Under the pieces are notes generated by a model. That model was given only the letters and a program-made list of their open reading frames with translations. It did no database searches and was not told the origin of the DNA. Below, piece after piece: positions 41,554-54,900 of a stretch of 62,400 nt of DNA (its first letter is position 1; every line of letters begins with the position of its first letter). Position numbers and translations under genes: made by a program. The stretch is from an uncultured Bacteroidales bacterium (GTDB taxonomy: Bacteria; Bacteroidota; Bacteroidia; Bacteroidales; Bacteroidaceae). The stretch covers positions 1 through 62,400 of the forward strand of contig CADBXL010000021.1 of assembly GCA_902798615.1 (NCBI GenBank), written 5' to 3'.

Positions 41554-42606
41554 ATGAAAAAAAGAACTCTACATATATATACCTTATTAGGAATATTCGT
41601 TGGTATGCTCTTCACATCCTGTTCAAAGGATGCGGTTGAGGACAATGCCGACAAGCATGATGTGAAGTTTGGTGTTGGCTTTGCTGATGTCTGGAAGGAA
41701 GGAATCTTCAACAGCAATACAGCCAAGGCTGTGACACGTGGAGAGTTGACAAGGTTAGACCCTCCTATGACTCCTGTTCTGTATAAGGTGTTTGTGAAGG
41801 CAACAAGTAAGATTGATGCTGCATCCCAGTTGGATTTGACGTTGACGAACATGTCAAGTTCGGGAGCTCTCAATTCCGAGGGTGTTACAGAATTCGGAAT
41901 TACTCCTGCTGACGAGATAATAGAGGAAAACTATACCTTATTTAACTATGAGGCAAGGACTGTTATCCCTGAGAGTTTCACGGAAGATACTAATTATGAT
42001 AATGTATGGGACTCTGAGACAATTCCTTTGTTCAGCTCTGTTGACTATCTCTCAGGTACAGGTATAACGGAAAACCAGAATCTCCGAGTATATTTCCCAT
42101 TGAAGCATAACACAGTTCTTGTGCGCTTCGTGCTTGGAGTCAATAGCGAGGTGGAGGCTATCAGAACCATTCGCCTTACTAATTTGAATATATATAGTAG
42201 TACAGGTTTGGGAACGAATGGAAAGCCTGTATATGATAAAAATGATGCTTCAACATTGATAGCTTCGGCTACCCCTGCCGCTCCCGGGGATGCGCTTACA
42301 GTCGTAGGTCGTAATTGTTTGGAGTTTCATGTCAATCCAAATTCCCCTTTGCTTTTTGAAACTGTCGATGGAATAGAAGAGGAAAAAGCATATCTCAGGA
42401 CTATCCTGATAGTTGCTGAATATGATGTATATGATAAAAATGATCAACTCACCCGTAAGGGCTGTATCGCCCAGAATACCCTCGCATTAGGATTCACTTC
42501 TAAAGAAGCTGGTAAATATTTCGATATATATGCAACCGTGAGCCCTGATTTCCTCTACGTTCTCAGCGATGGGGATAAGGAAACTGCGGATGTCGTGTTG
42601 AGATGA
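41554..42606 (+). CDS. Fimbrillin-like lipoprotein 4
   Basis: A 350-residue lipoprotein with Cys23 (LFTSC) and AVTRGEL (Thr61-Arg62), again matching the processing motif. The body has fimbrillin-like strands (PVLYKVFVKATSKID, YTLFNYEARTVIP, LRVYFPLKHNTVLVRFVLGVNSEVEAIRTIRLTNLNIY) and the C-terminal (A/G)KYFDIYATVSPDFLYVLSDGDKETADVVLR. It differs most from the other three; it might be an anchor or a minor subunit. The next base after its stop codon begins a GC-rich palindromic element that reaches into the giant gene. Confidence 0.78.
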   Translation: MKKRTLHIYTLLGIFVGMLFTSCSKDAVEDNADKHDVKFGVGFADVWKEGIFNSNTAKAVTRGELTRLDPPMTPVLYKVFVKATSKIDAASQLDLTLTNMSSSGALNSEGVTEFGITPADEIIEENYTLFNYEARTVIPESFTEDTNYDNVWDSETIPLFSSVDYLSGTGITENQNLRVYFPLKHNTVLVRFVLGVNSEVEAIRTIRLTNLNIYSSTGLGTNGKPVYDKNDASTLIASATPAAPGDALTVVGRNCLEFHVNPNSPLLFETVDGIEEEKAYLRTILIVAEYDVYDKNDQLTRKGCIAQNTLALGFTSKEAGKYFDIYATVSPDFLYVLSDGDKETADVVLR

Positions 42607-42971
42607 GGCCTCTCCCCCCGCCCTCTCCCATAGAGAGGGAGCCGGAAGGCGAAAGGGAAGTGAAAAGAGAAAAGTGAATAGTGAAGAAACTTTAGTTCGG
42701 CGGCCAAAGGGAAAGCCAATTTAAGTTACACTAATCTCTAATCACTAAACACTAATCTCTAATCACTAATCACTAAACTCTAAACTCTAAACCAAACGAA
42801 CCCTCCTAAATATCAATACTAAAAACACTTACAGTTATGATGAAGAAAATGATATACAATAAGATGGAATTGAATAGAGAAAATAAAAATATAAAGGCAT
42901 TTGGACATACAATGTTACACTTCCTTTCGCCTTCCGGCTCCCTCCCTACGGATGAGGGCGGGAGGAGAGGC
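42607..42971. repeat. Composite GC-rich palindromic element spanning the start of the giant gene
   Basis: Left arm 42607-42652 starts GGCCTCTCCCCCCGCCC and ends GAGCCGGAAGGCGA. Right arm 42927-42971 is its complement (TCGCCTTCCGGCTCCCTCCC to GAGAGGC). The enclosed 274 bp contain the leader, a CTAATCACTAAAC word array, the ATG of the giant gene and its first 30 codons. The right arm codes for residues 31-45 of the giant protein. Confidence 0.85.
42724..42792. repeat. CTAATCACTAAAC word array upstream of the giant gene
   Basis: CTAATC(A/T)CTAA and CTAAACTCTAA repeat about eight times without break. It has the appearance of a length-variable array 45 bp before the start codon. Confidence 0.65.
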
Positions 42972-45900
42972 TACTGTCGTATCCTTTCCTTCCTTCTCCT
43001 CCTCTTCTTCTCTTTTGCTACTGCTAATGCTCAGGACCCTTGGGACGGTTCTGTTGCTTCAAAGTTTGCAAGCGGTACGGGTACAAAGGCAGATCCGTAT
43101 ATCATTTCCAATGCAGCGGAGCTGGCACGCTTTGGTGAGCAGTATAATAACTCAACATCTTACTATAAGATAACTGCGGATATTAACCTCGGTGGCAGAG
43201 AATGGGAATATCATCAAGACAAAACCTTCAAGGGGCATCTTGTTGGTGATAAGCGTAATGGGGCTAAGCCTGTAATCAGCAATTATAAAATCATTGTGCC
43301 TAATAATGACAGATGCTATGGATTGCTTGGTACAGTCAGCAATGGTGAAATCAGGAATATCGGTGTTTCTACGGTTTCCGTAACCTTTGGTGTTAATATT
43401 AGTAATTCAGTAAAGGTTGGTTCATTTATAGGAAATGTGGAAAGTGGTTCGTTGGTGGAAGATTGTTCTGCTGAAAATATAACAGTCAATTCAGGTTCGG
43501 CATCGGCCTCTACATCATATTGTAGTGGCTTTATTGGCAGAATCGGAAATGGATATTCTGTTGTTCGGAACTGCTCTGTAAAAGTGTGTACTTTCACTAT
43601 TTCTGGAAGTATAGACAAAGGAGGTAACTATGCCACTTTGGTTGGTCGTATGGACAATGGATCGTTGGTTGAAGGTTGTAGTACCGAGGATATTACGATT
43701 ACTGCCAATTATTCACTCACGGGACCAAACCTATCGGGTTTGGTGGGGAGTATGTATGGTAGTAGTTCATCACGTGCTGTAATCACCAAATGCTCCGTTA
43801 AGAATGTTACGATGAACATTGGGGGAAATTTGGGAAAGATGGCAGTTGGTGGTATCGTTGGTTGGGCAGGAAAGGACGGAAATGCGTTTGGATATGCAGA
43901 CATAACGCGATGCAAGACAACAGGATTGAAGATATATTTTTCTGGTAAACTGAATGCATCAGCTGTTACCGCTGATATCCGTATTGGTGGTATGGTGGGT
44001 AAGTTGGAGAAAGACTGCAAAGTGACAGACTGCTTGCTATACGAAAGTTCTGAATATGGTAAGAACTACATTGGGTCAAACCCAAACGTAAATGTAAACA
44101 ATACGTTTTGCAGAAATATCTGTATGTATGTTGGTGGTGTTGTCGGCAGTACTGTGGATCAGGGCAGCACGAATGCCGCCAATCAAATAGTTATTGAGCG
44201 ATGTGTGGCATATTGCGACTTCGACTTTACTGGTTACAAATCAGTTGAAACAGGCAATTTGTCAAAGAATAATTTCGTGATTGGTGGTGTTATTGGCAGA
44301 CTGTATAATCCATACTATATCCCAACAACACTATATTATAGTGGTAAGGTGAAAGCCCCGTATTGCGTTGTTGGTCCTCTTGTTGGTACGTTCCTGAAAA
44401 GTAAGGACTCTAATGAATTTATCTATAATGACTATTCTGGAGTAAATAACACCAGAGCCAATGCGGCAGATTATAGTAAATGGTATTATGATGACTATCA
44501 GTTATGGCTTACTTCCAGCGTGATCAATTCCGGTAAGACAATGAACGGTAGCTATACCACTGAAGGCTATGCTACAATCGGCGATGTAAGCGGTTGGACA
44601 GAGAATAGTATCTCTGGAACGGGAAAGAAATCCAAGACCATCCTGCCATACACAAAAAATCTTGCGTATTCTGCCAGTAACCTGAATATCGACAAGGCTA
44701 TCAGCCCTAACTACACCGAGAATATAACGAATTTCCCTGACTATTACATGTACTATGCCCAAGGTGTGAACCGTGGTAGCTATCAGGGCAATTTCAACAC
44801 CGTGCTTGCAGCCTTGCGTGAGGCTGAGGATGGTCCTTTTTGGGATGTGGATGCTAATGGAAAGATAGTCATGTATGAGTTCGTGGCTACGGAGAAGATG
44901 AAAGCTACCGATGCCTTCAAATCTATCCTTACCATTCATAATGATGATGGTTCGGCACTTCCTTCTGGTTATACCTACGAATGGAAGGTGGATGGCACAA
45001 CCATAGGCACAGATAGTTCTATAGAAACGGCAAGAGGCATGGAGGCAAAGACTGCCACCGTGCATATCTCAAATGGCGGTTCTCCGATAGGCGAGTGTAC
45101 CGTTACCATACCACGAAAGGAATGGTATGATTACGGTTCAATGGCAAGTGCACCGACTAATGGAAACGGAACGGCTGAGAATCCATATCAGATAGCTACG
45201 TCAAGCGACCTTGCATGGATGGGCTATCATGTTTCTGAGATTGATGCCGAGAATACGGAACACTATGTGCTTACGGCTGATATAGATCTTGGCAATGCGT
45301 GGTGGTCACCAATGAACGGAATGGAGGAAACGGGCGTAGGCGCGTTTGCCGGAGTATTCGACGGACAGGGACATACCATCAGTAACCTGCATATAGACTG
45401 GGAAGCTAACTATGCGGCTGCTGCCAATTTCGGACTTTTCTCCATTATCAAGGGTACGGCTGCCCAATGGGCTGTTGTGAAGAACCTCGTCATTGCCGAT
45501 GCTGTGGTTTCTAAGGAAGCAAGCGATAACATTTTGGGCAACAGGTGTGTAGGCATCCTTGCCGGTAATGTGAAGGAATATTCGCAGATAGAGAATGTCA
45601 TTGTGCGCAACTCCGAAATGAAGGCTTCTGCCACGGCAAGCGCACAGAACGGTAAGGAACTGTACTTTGGCGGCTTGGTAGGAAAAATCAATTCTTCTAG
45701 CAATAACTATAGTTTCCTTAATATCTCTACTGATGTGGAAATTAACCTTTCTGGCATTAATGTCAATACTGCTAGTAAAATAGCTGTTGGTGGTTTGGTA
45801 GGTCAATGGCAGGCCAATGCAAAGACATGTGTTAAGAATGTCTATGCCCTTGGCGACATCACGATACCGTCTGGATTAACGAATGTGGGTTCTGTTTTTG

Positions 45901-48900
45901 GCCAGAACTATGGCGGACTTACCGATGCTGTAAAGGCTACAATCTTTTATTTGAATGCGGCAAGACAGAATGTGGGTACACAGAAAGAGTTGGCAGACTA
46001 TGCCACCACATTCCTTGCTACTGCTAATGAGACGGTATGGGCACGAGAAGATCTGTATCCGTGGGTATATAGTATGACTCCTGGCTATGGCCTTTCTTAC
46101 CTGAAGATGGTGGTTGTTGACAATAACGCAGGATTGCCACGCTTGGATCTGCACACGCTCGAAATCAAGGGCCGCGAGCTTGATGAATACACATACAAGT
46201 GGTATCTCAACGGCGAGGAGATTGGTAGCGGAACTACTTGCTCTGTCCGTCCATCTATTCCGAGCGATAACCTCTCACTTCATATCGACGTACAGAAGAA
46301 CGGCAGTACGGTAGCAACTCTGTCGGCAGCTGTACCGATGCTTATATTTGCAGGTTCAGGAACATCGGCTGCTGATCCGTATCTCATAGGTCACAAGGAA
46401 GAACTGCTTCTGCTGTCATATCTCAGTAATCAGTCTGCTTCCTACGAATACTATGGCAAGACAACGGCAGACTATAACCAGGCATATTATCTGCTTGATG
46501 CGGATGTAGATCTTACAGGTGTGACGGATTTCACTCCTATCGGTTCTGTAAAGGATAATTATCTGGCAGAGAACTGCTTCCGTGGACACTTCGATGGTAA
46601 GGGCCTCTCCATTACTGGTATGAATATACTATGGAAGGCTGGTGATGTGAATGCGGAAGTAAATCGCGTATGGGGACTCTTCGGAGCTGTTCAGGGTGTT
46701 AGTGGTACACAGAAAGCTATCATACAGAATCTTGTCATCAAGAATGCCGTACTCACTCATGATACCGGCAATACATCATTCTATTATAACGGCACATCAG
46801 GTACGGCAAACAACTGCTATGTTGGTGTGCTGGCTGGAGTCGTCGGTGCAAATGCCACAATACAGAATATAGAGGTGAGCAACTGTAGCATAACTGACAA
46901 TGGCTCAACACAATATGGCGTTGCAAAGCATAGGTTGTCTGTTGGAGGTATAATCGGACGTTCGCAATACTCTTTCGCATCCGATGCAGGCGATATGAAT
47001 ACGACTACCACCATTCGTCTTTTGGTATCCGACTGTGACATAACCATTAACTCTGCAAAATTCGAGAATGGAGCAACAAGTGCCGACCAGTACAAGGTTG
47101 ATGTTGCAGGTATCATAGGTTCCATGATGTCTTCTGGAGCATCTGCTACTATGCCTTGGCCGAACTATACCTATTATACAGGTAAGGTGAAGGCTATAGG
47201 AAAGGCTATGGTAAGCCCTTTGTTCTCAGTTGGTGCTTTCAGAAATAACACCCGAAGCGACTATGACTACTACTGTAATCTGTATGTCGGCAAGATAAAT
47301 GCTGCAGAGTCAGATCCTGTCAGCAACATATTCTACGACAATCGCTTTAAGATATACTATGACGGTGCATATAGGGATATAACCGACTCCTATCCTGCCA
47401 TCAGCGACAACAATGCCCAGAGAAATCCATGTGATATGGGTGCAAGGACAATCCTTTCACACTCATACTATGATACCAAGTGGCATCACCAGAAAGACTT
47501 GCAGGACTATTACTATCAAGGTGTAAACTATGGAGCATACGTTGACCTGATGGATGCAAGTGCCATGTCGGCAGTTGCGTCAGCATTCAGTACCGGACGA
47601 AGCGAGGCAACCTTTAACGACGAGATAAAGGCGTTTGGCTTCACATTCGGAGCAGATGGTAAACTGCATCTCGGAGAAGTGTTCGACATCACGTTTACCG
47701 ATGACAACTTGGGTGATGCTTCAAAATTTGTCCATACTCTGACTGTCACCAATAAGTTGGGCGATGAGGGCTTGACTTATAAATGGTATGTCAATGGTGA
47801 AGAGAAACCATATAGCAATAGCGAGGAAATACGCCTTGGTGTAACTCCACAGCTCGTATATGTCAAGGTGTTCAGAGGTTCTGATCTGAAATATACAACC
47901 GAGGTTATAGAACTTCCACGCGGATATATATTCTCTGCTGACTATAGTCCTAAGTACGATTTTTCAGGTTCGTTTACCGTTACCCCTGATAATTACTTCA
48001 CCGAAGGAGGTTACACCTATAGCTACGACTGGCAGGAATGGTCGGATGGTACAACCACAAACTTGAACTATACAGCCCAGCAATGCTTCGATGCTAACCG
48101 TTCATATATCGAGAGCGTGACGCAAGGTTCAACTCCAGTTCTGGAGGCAAACTGGTCTGCAGATATCTATGCCAACCCTTCAAACTATACTGTAACATAT
48201 AAGCACATAATGACTGACGTTATCTCTGCAGAGGAGTATGCTGCCCTTTCTGCTGGAGAGCAGGCTGACTATATGTCGCTGGGTGATGGCACATACGGTA
48301 AGGATGGCGGTGAATACACACCATTATCTACAAGTGATACATATACATCCAGTTCTTCAGGAAAGATTCCACTATCAGGTGGCGAGACTGCTTCTGGTGC
48401 AACTCTCTCTGGTGCAAATGAAAACAAGACATATTATTGCACCGTGACGGCTACTGATGCGCAATGGAATACCTTCGTAGCAAATCACGGCACGGAAGAT
48501 ATATATAAGGATCTCATCGCGAAATACGAGACATCGTTCACCACAGAGCTGACGGTAAAGTACATCAAGTCTATTATTGTCTATCTACATACAAAGAATA
48601 CAGAGACGATAAACGGAGTGTCATATCCTTCAGGAAATGACGAAAACGACGGAAAGACTGATCAGACTCCTGTAAGGACATGGCAGAAGGCTTATAGTCT
48701 GCTCAAGGAAAATGCACCATGGGACGAGAACTATATCGTGCTGATTGGAACAAGTAGTAGAGAAGCTACGTGTGACCAAGATAATGGTAATAAAGGATTC
48801 TCTATCACCTCCAGTCTTCAGGGAAATGCGGTGTCTGAAACCTACGTACAATGGAAAGCGAAGGTTGATGACTCTCACCTTGCAAAGAATGCTACCATCA

Positions 48901-51900
48901 CAGGTAAGTGGGAAGGTGTGGACTATGGCGGTGTAATTGAAGCCTATGAGGATGGAAATAATGGAGTTAAGTATATCGGACTATTTGGCGATACCCGTTT
49001 CAAGAATATTACCTTCAATCATGATTCCAGAGCCAAGCACTCAAGCTATATCTTCTGCCAGTATCATAACCTTGAGATGGGCGATAGCGTTCAGATGACA
49101 GGATTCACAAAAAATGCCCCTGGATATGGAACTATCGATGGAGCGAAGACTTCTTCTTTCCAGATTTATGGCGGTTTGAACAATGACAAGCGCTTCCGCA
49201 CCGACAAAGGCGTATTGGATATGGATGCTATGGATGCTTCAATGCCTCATGGTAAGGAAGGCTTCACTATTACGTTGAAGTCAGGACATTATTCCTGCAT
49301 CACTCCTGCCGGACGACAGTCAACCAGTGATCAGATTAATGGATTGATGGGTACTCCTAATATGCCTATCAAGTGTACTGTAACCATTGATATTGACAGG
49401 GCATACAATGATGCGCATAATCAATTCGGTGCTGATTACGATTGTGGTATCATTGCTGCTTCACATGAGGGACCGATGTATGCCGATTTGGATATCGTCA
49501 TTAAGAGCGGATACGTGGCTCGTGTGGTAAACGGACACATGGGAAATCAGAAAAACTTCAATTTCGATTATAACGGTAAGAACTACAGATTCCCTGACAA
49601 CACCTATTCTGGTAGGGCTAATATCCTTGTTGACCCGAGAGATGGTGACAATAGCAAGGTTATCATCACAGAGCTTTACGGTGGCAGTACTGGACGTGGT
49701 TTTACTGGCGGTATAACTATCAAGAATCCATTCTATGGATACAGTACGGTGACAATCAATGGCGGAACATTCACTATCCTTCCAGAAAACAACCCAAAGA
49801 AGAATATGATTTTCAGCGGAATCTTCGGTGCTGGTGCAGGTGGTTACAACGGCGTTGGAGATGATGCAAATCCTACTGTGGATGAGCATATCGCATATTG
49901 GAATTCTGACAGTACCGTTGTGCTCTATGGGCCTTACGCAGATGCAAAGGGAAAATTTGTTTCTGTAAAATGCTATAATCCAAATGATCCTACTAATCCA
50001 TATACAATGGTTGATCCTGCGAAGACCAATACGAATATTGTAATTAATGGCGGTATCTTCGGATCTTCTACTCAGCCTATTGACGGCATTTATGCCGGCG
50101 GTAGCGGATTTATGAGTCCGAGTCTGTTTAATGATAGGGGTGTTGTTCCAAGTAAATATGGAGGTAACATCTATGGCAAGGCTGGTGAGACGGTTTCTAC
50201 CTTGACTATTACTGGTGGTACATTCTATTGTGACCATGGAATCTTTGCCGGTGGAAGAGGTACTGATAAGTTCTATTCTGAAGACGCTTATGCAGGAACT
50301 CCTTCTGACTATACAGAGCTTGGAAAGACATACGGAAACGTAGTATTGAACATAAACGGTGGCACTATGTACTGTAACGTATATGGTGGCGGTGCCGGGG
50401 TGGCTGAGGCTAAGCTGAAAAATACTACTACATATGGAACACTTACCAACATGGCAAGGTTGACTGGTAACACATTCGTCAATATCGGTGGTACTGCCAA
50501 GATCCTGTCTTATAATGGCGTTGGTGGTAATGTGTATGGTGGTGGTATGCTTGCTGCTGTCGATGGCACTACTACTGTCAATATCTCAGGCAATGCTGAG
50601 ATTGAGGGTAATGTGTTTGGTGCGGCTCAGGGCATCACGAATGATGTTAGCATAACTACTATTCCTCATACCTTAACTCCATATCTCCTCCATACTCCTG
50701 AAAATGCAAAGCTTTTCGGTTTGGTCAATGGTAATACAGTTGTGAAGACATCGGGAAATCCATCGGTTAATGGTGACATATATGGTGGTGCGGAGTCTGC
50801 CATAACCAATGGCAGTACATCTATTACGCTGAATGGCTGTACTTTGAATGGAAACATCTATGGCGGTGGTCTTGGAGCACTTACAGGAGGAGCTTCGGCT
50901 ACTACTGCTACCGATGCACAGGTAACAGCATCTGCCGACATAAAGGGCACCACTTACATAAAGGTAGATAAGGTTGACTATGCTTCCTCAAGCAACGACT
51001 ACTATCTGTACGGTGGTGGCAATATGGCAAGTAAGGTAGAGGGTAAGACGGAAATAATAGTTAACGACTGTACCACCAAGGGACAGATGTCAGTATATGG
51101 TGGTGGCTATGGAACTATGGCACCTGTCAGCGATACCTATACCACGATAAACGACTTTGCAACGAAGGAAGGAGACTATGGCCTGGCTACTATCTTTGGA
51201 GGTGGTAATGCCGGTCCTGTGTCTGGAGGTGCTACCGTTACCCTGAATGGCGGTCAGGTGTTCGGTGACGTATTCGGTGGTGGAAATGTAGCTCCTGTAG
51301 GTACTGTTTATCCTGCTGATGGTACTGATGAGGAAAAAGAGGATTATATACGTCACTATCCTGCATTGTATGGTACAGAGATTTCAATGCAGGGTGTTGG
51401 GCCTGTGGTGTATGGAAACATCTACGGAGGCGGAAACAAGGCTGATATATATGGTAATGCAGTCGTAAACATATCTAAGGGCGCATTTGCCGGAGAAATC
51501 TTTGGCGGTGGCAATGGTGATATTACCACAAATCCTATCTCGTTTGCCAATGTCATAGGTTCTACAAGCGTATATATCGACGGTGCAACCGTAGTATGGA
51601 ACAGGAAGTGGAACAGAACTCTCAAGCGTTTCTATGACTGGAACGGTGAGTGGGGTGGAGAGAACTGGGACGAGTTCCTTGCAGGTGAAGAAAGTGCACC
51701 GATATTCATAAATAGCCATAACATCTATGGCGGTGGAAACCGTGCTTGTAGGGTAATGCCTATTGCCGATACGGAAACAGGCGGTCTTGCATCTGTAGAG
51801 GTGACAAAGGGATTCTGCGGATTAGATCTGCTTTCAACGGATGCATGGAAGAAAGCCTATAATGATAGCAAGAATCCTCACTTCTATGTATTCGGAGGTG

Positions 51901-54900
51901 GATATGGCGCATATACATCAGTAGCGGAAACAAAGGTTTACGTAGCTGTGAGTGAACAGCAAAGTGAAGGTGCTACCACAGATATGCAGCTTGCGAAATC
52001 TACAAATCTTACAATTGAGACCGAGGACAATTCTCAGAGAAAGAAGGCAAAGCGCAGTGGTGGTAAGGACAGTACTTCTATAGGAGTTTATGATGATAGC
52101 TATGGTGTAGCAGGTAACACTGTTCTTGGTGTCCTTGGTGGAGGCTATGCCGGTCTGGTTATTGGCGATACCGATGTAAAGGTTGGTGGCAATACCTATA
52201 TGCATCGTGTATATGGCGGTGGATATGGACAACTGGATGCTTACACAATGTTACAGCAAGGAACGGAAATATATGATGGCAAGACTCGTGACAACCTTGG
52301 TGAGGTGGGCGGTAATGCCACTGTCCTTACTGATGGCGGCTATATCTATGGTGATGTCTTTGGAGGCGGTGCCGGCGTGGAGTCTGCCATAGTCAATGGT
52401 ACTCTTACGGACTTTAAGGACATGGCGCGTGTTCACGGTATGACTTCTGTCACTATCTCTGGAAAGACTCAGGTCTTTGGCTCTGTGTATGGCGGTGGTG
52501 ACGTGGCAAACGTAGGAGAGGAGAATACCTCTGCTACGGCAGAACCTGAGAGTAGGACAATCTTTGATGTGGAAGATATGTTCCTTCCTCCAAGGAGATA
52601 TGAACATGCCAATGCTCAGTCGTTCGTCAATGTCATCGGTGGTGACATCTTTGGAGAAGTATTTGCTGGAGGTAATGGTCGTAGGAAGTCTGAGGCTTCT
52701 GACTATACAACGCTTGGTCGTGTAGAGGGCAACACCCTTGTGCATGTTGCTGATAGCACGTTGACTGATGGCAGCACTATTGTTCCAACTATCTGGAATC
52801 GCATCTTTGGTGGCTGTTCATACGGTACTGTTAATGGTAGTACCTTCGTACATATCGAGGGCGGAAAACTCGGTCATAATATTTTTGGCGGTGGTCTTGG
52901 TGATGCTGCTGATGATGCTCCGGAGGCACAGACTAATGGTACTTATGCTGACATCAAGGGTAACACTACTGTTAAGATTGATGGTGGTAAATGGTTGTGG
53001 AATCAGTTAGCCGACAACCAAGGTAATATCGTGGTGTGGAAGGATGCAACACAGGTTGTTGCAAACAATCTTTCTGAGCTAAGAACCATGAGTGCTGCAA
53101 AGTTTATTGGTTTATTAAAGAAATATGCAGATTCACGTTTCTTCAATATCGATGCAAGTGGTAAGTGTAGCTTCGTCATAGCTCACAATATCTTTGGCGG
53201 TGGAAGAGATGCTTGTAATGTTGCAGGCAAGGCTAAGGTAACTATCAATCACTCTCCTATTGCAAGGCTGACCGACGATGAGGGCAATAGTATCAATCTG
53301 CTTGATGAGACTACTGTTGGCGGATTGTGCTGGTATGCTTCAATAAGTAACATTAATAATCCTCAGTTCTCTGTGTTTGGCGGTGGTTGGGGTATTAATA
53401 CCCGGGTAGGCGAGACTGACGTATATGTAGGACCTGGTGCACGATTCGATTATACAGGTGAAAAGCTTGTGCTTAAACCGTATGATGATGACGTGGAGGG
53501 TACCAGTTTGAAATATGATGGGACAAATGAGGCGAATAATGAGAGATTTTATTTCACCATTGCCCCTGGTAATTTAGGAAAGGAACCTTATGCCTATATA
53601 AACGAAGACATCTCGGAGTATGTCATATTTGAGAATGCACTCCTTGATGATTTCAATGCGGTTGGTCCAGAGGAAAGAATTAGGTTGTATGGTAGTTTCG
53701 ATGGTGGCAATTCTGATACGCATACCTTCCTGCGTTATCGTGCAAGCCGACTGGCTATGTCGCTCGGTGCTCTAACCTGTGCGTTCATGGATATTCATGG
53801 TGGTGGTTTCAGTGGATATGTTACTGGCGATACAAAGGTTGTTACTGATTGTCAGCTTGCTTGTCGTAACGTGTTTGGCGGTGGTCTTGGTTCTCTGCCA
53901 ACCAATCCTTCTGGTAATGAGACCTATGGTGAGGTTGGAGGTAACACAAGTGTTATTCTGCACTCAGGCTTCGTCTCTCTCAATGTATTTGGCGGAGGTG
54001 CGGGTGTTGAGTCATACAAGGATGGAGATACCTTTATTGATTTCCCTGACATTGCCCGCGTAAAGGGAAAGACTCATGTGGAGGTATGGGGTGAAGCTAT
54101 GCCTATGACATCTGATATTCCTAATCCTGATGGTGAGGGTTATCAAACGTATGACAAGGAGCGCGTACTTGTGTTCGGAAATGTATATGGTGGCGGTGAC
54201 GTAGCTAATGTCGGTACCGTTAAAACGGAAACTTGCGAAGAGATAACACTGGATAATCAGGACAGTAAGGAATTCACCACATCTGTATATATTTATGGTG
54301 GAGGTGTATTCTCTTCTGTATTTGCAGGTGGTAACGGTCGTACCAAGAATATGTGTAATGACTATACAAAACTTGGTGCTGTCTATGGCAACACTCGCTT
54401 CTGTGTGGAGAATACGGTGCGTAAGTATCCGTATGTGAATGATGATGAATTGGATAAGCCTGTTATCCCTTATATTTGGAATCGTATCTATGGCGGTTGT
54501 CAAAACGGTACGGTTTATGGCAATACCTTCATGGATTTCAATGGCGGATATATTGTCTATAATATGTTCGGCGGTGGCTGGGGTGATGTTGATTCCCTCA
54601 CGGTGAATGGTGTCAAGGTTGCCAACCCTGATGGCATCACTTCTGCAGATGTGACGGGCAATACCAATATCATCGTGAGAAATGCCGAGGCAAAGGTTAA
54701 CTCACTATGGAATTCTGCGAACCGAACATGGGCGGTGGCTAATATAGTTAGCAAGAATGGTGAGCAGAGGATATACTCTCCACAGTATGAGCCTGATATG
54801 AAGAAGTTCAGCGTGAATCATAACATCTATGGTGGCGGACGTGTCGCATGTAAAGTCGGTGGCAATACTTATGTCACTATGACCAAGGGATTGATCCCAA

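Noticed and set aside
49461-50237. 258-codon minus-strand frame inside the giant gene
   Set aside because: Shadow of the repetitive coding sequence; the translation is rich in Thr, Ile and Arg without a start region or known fold.
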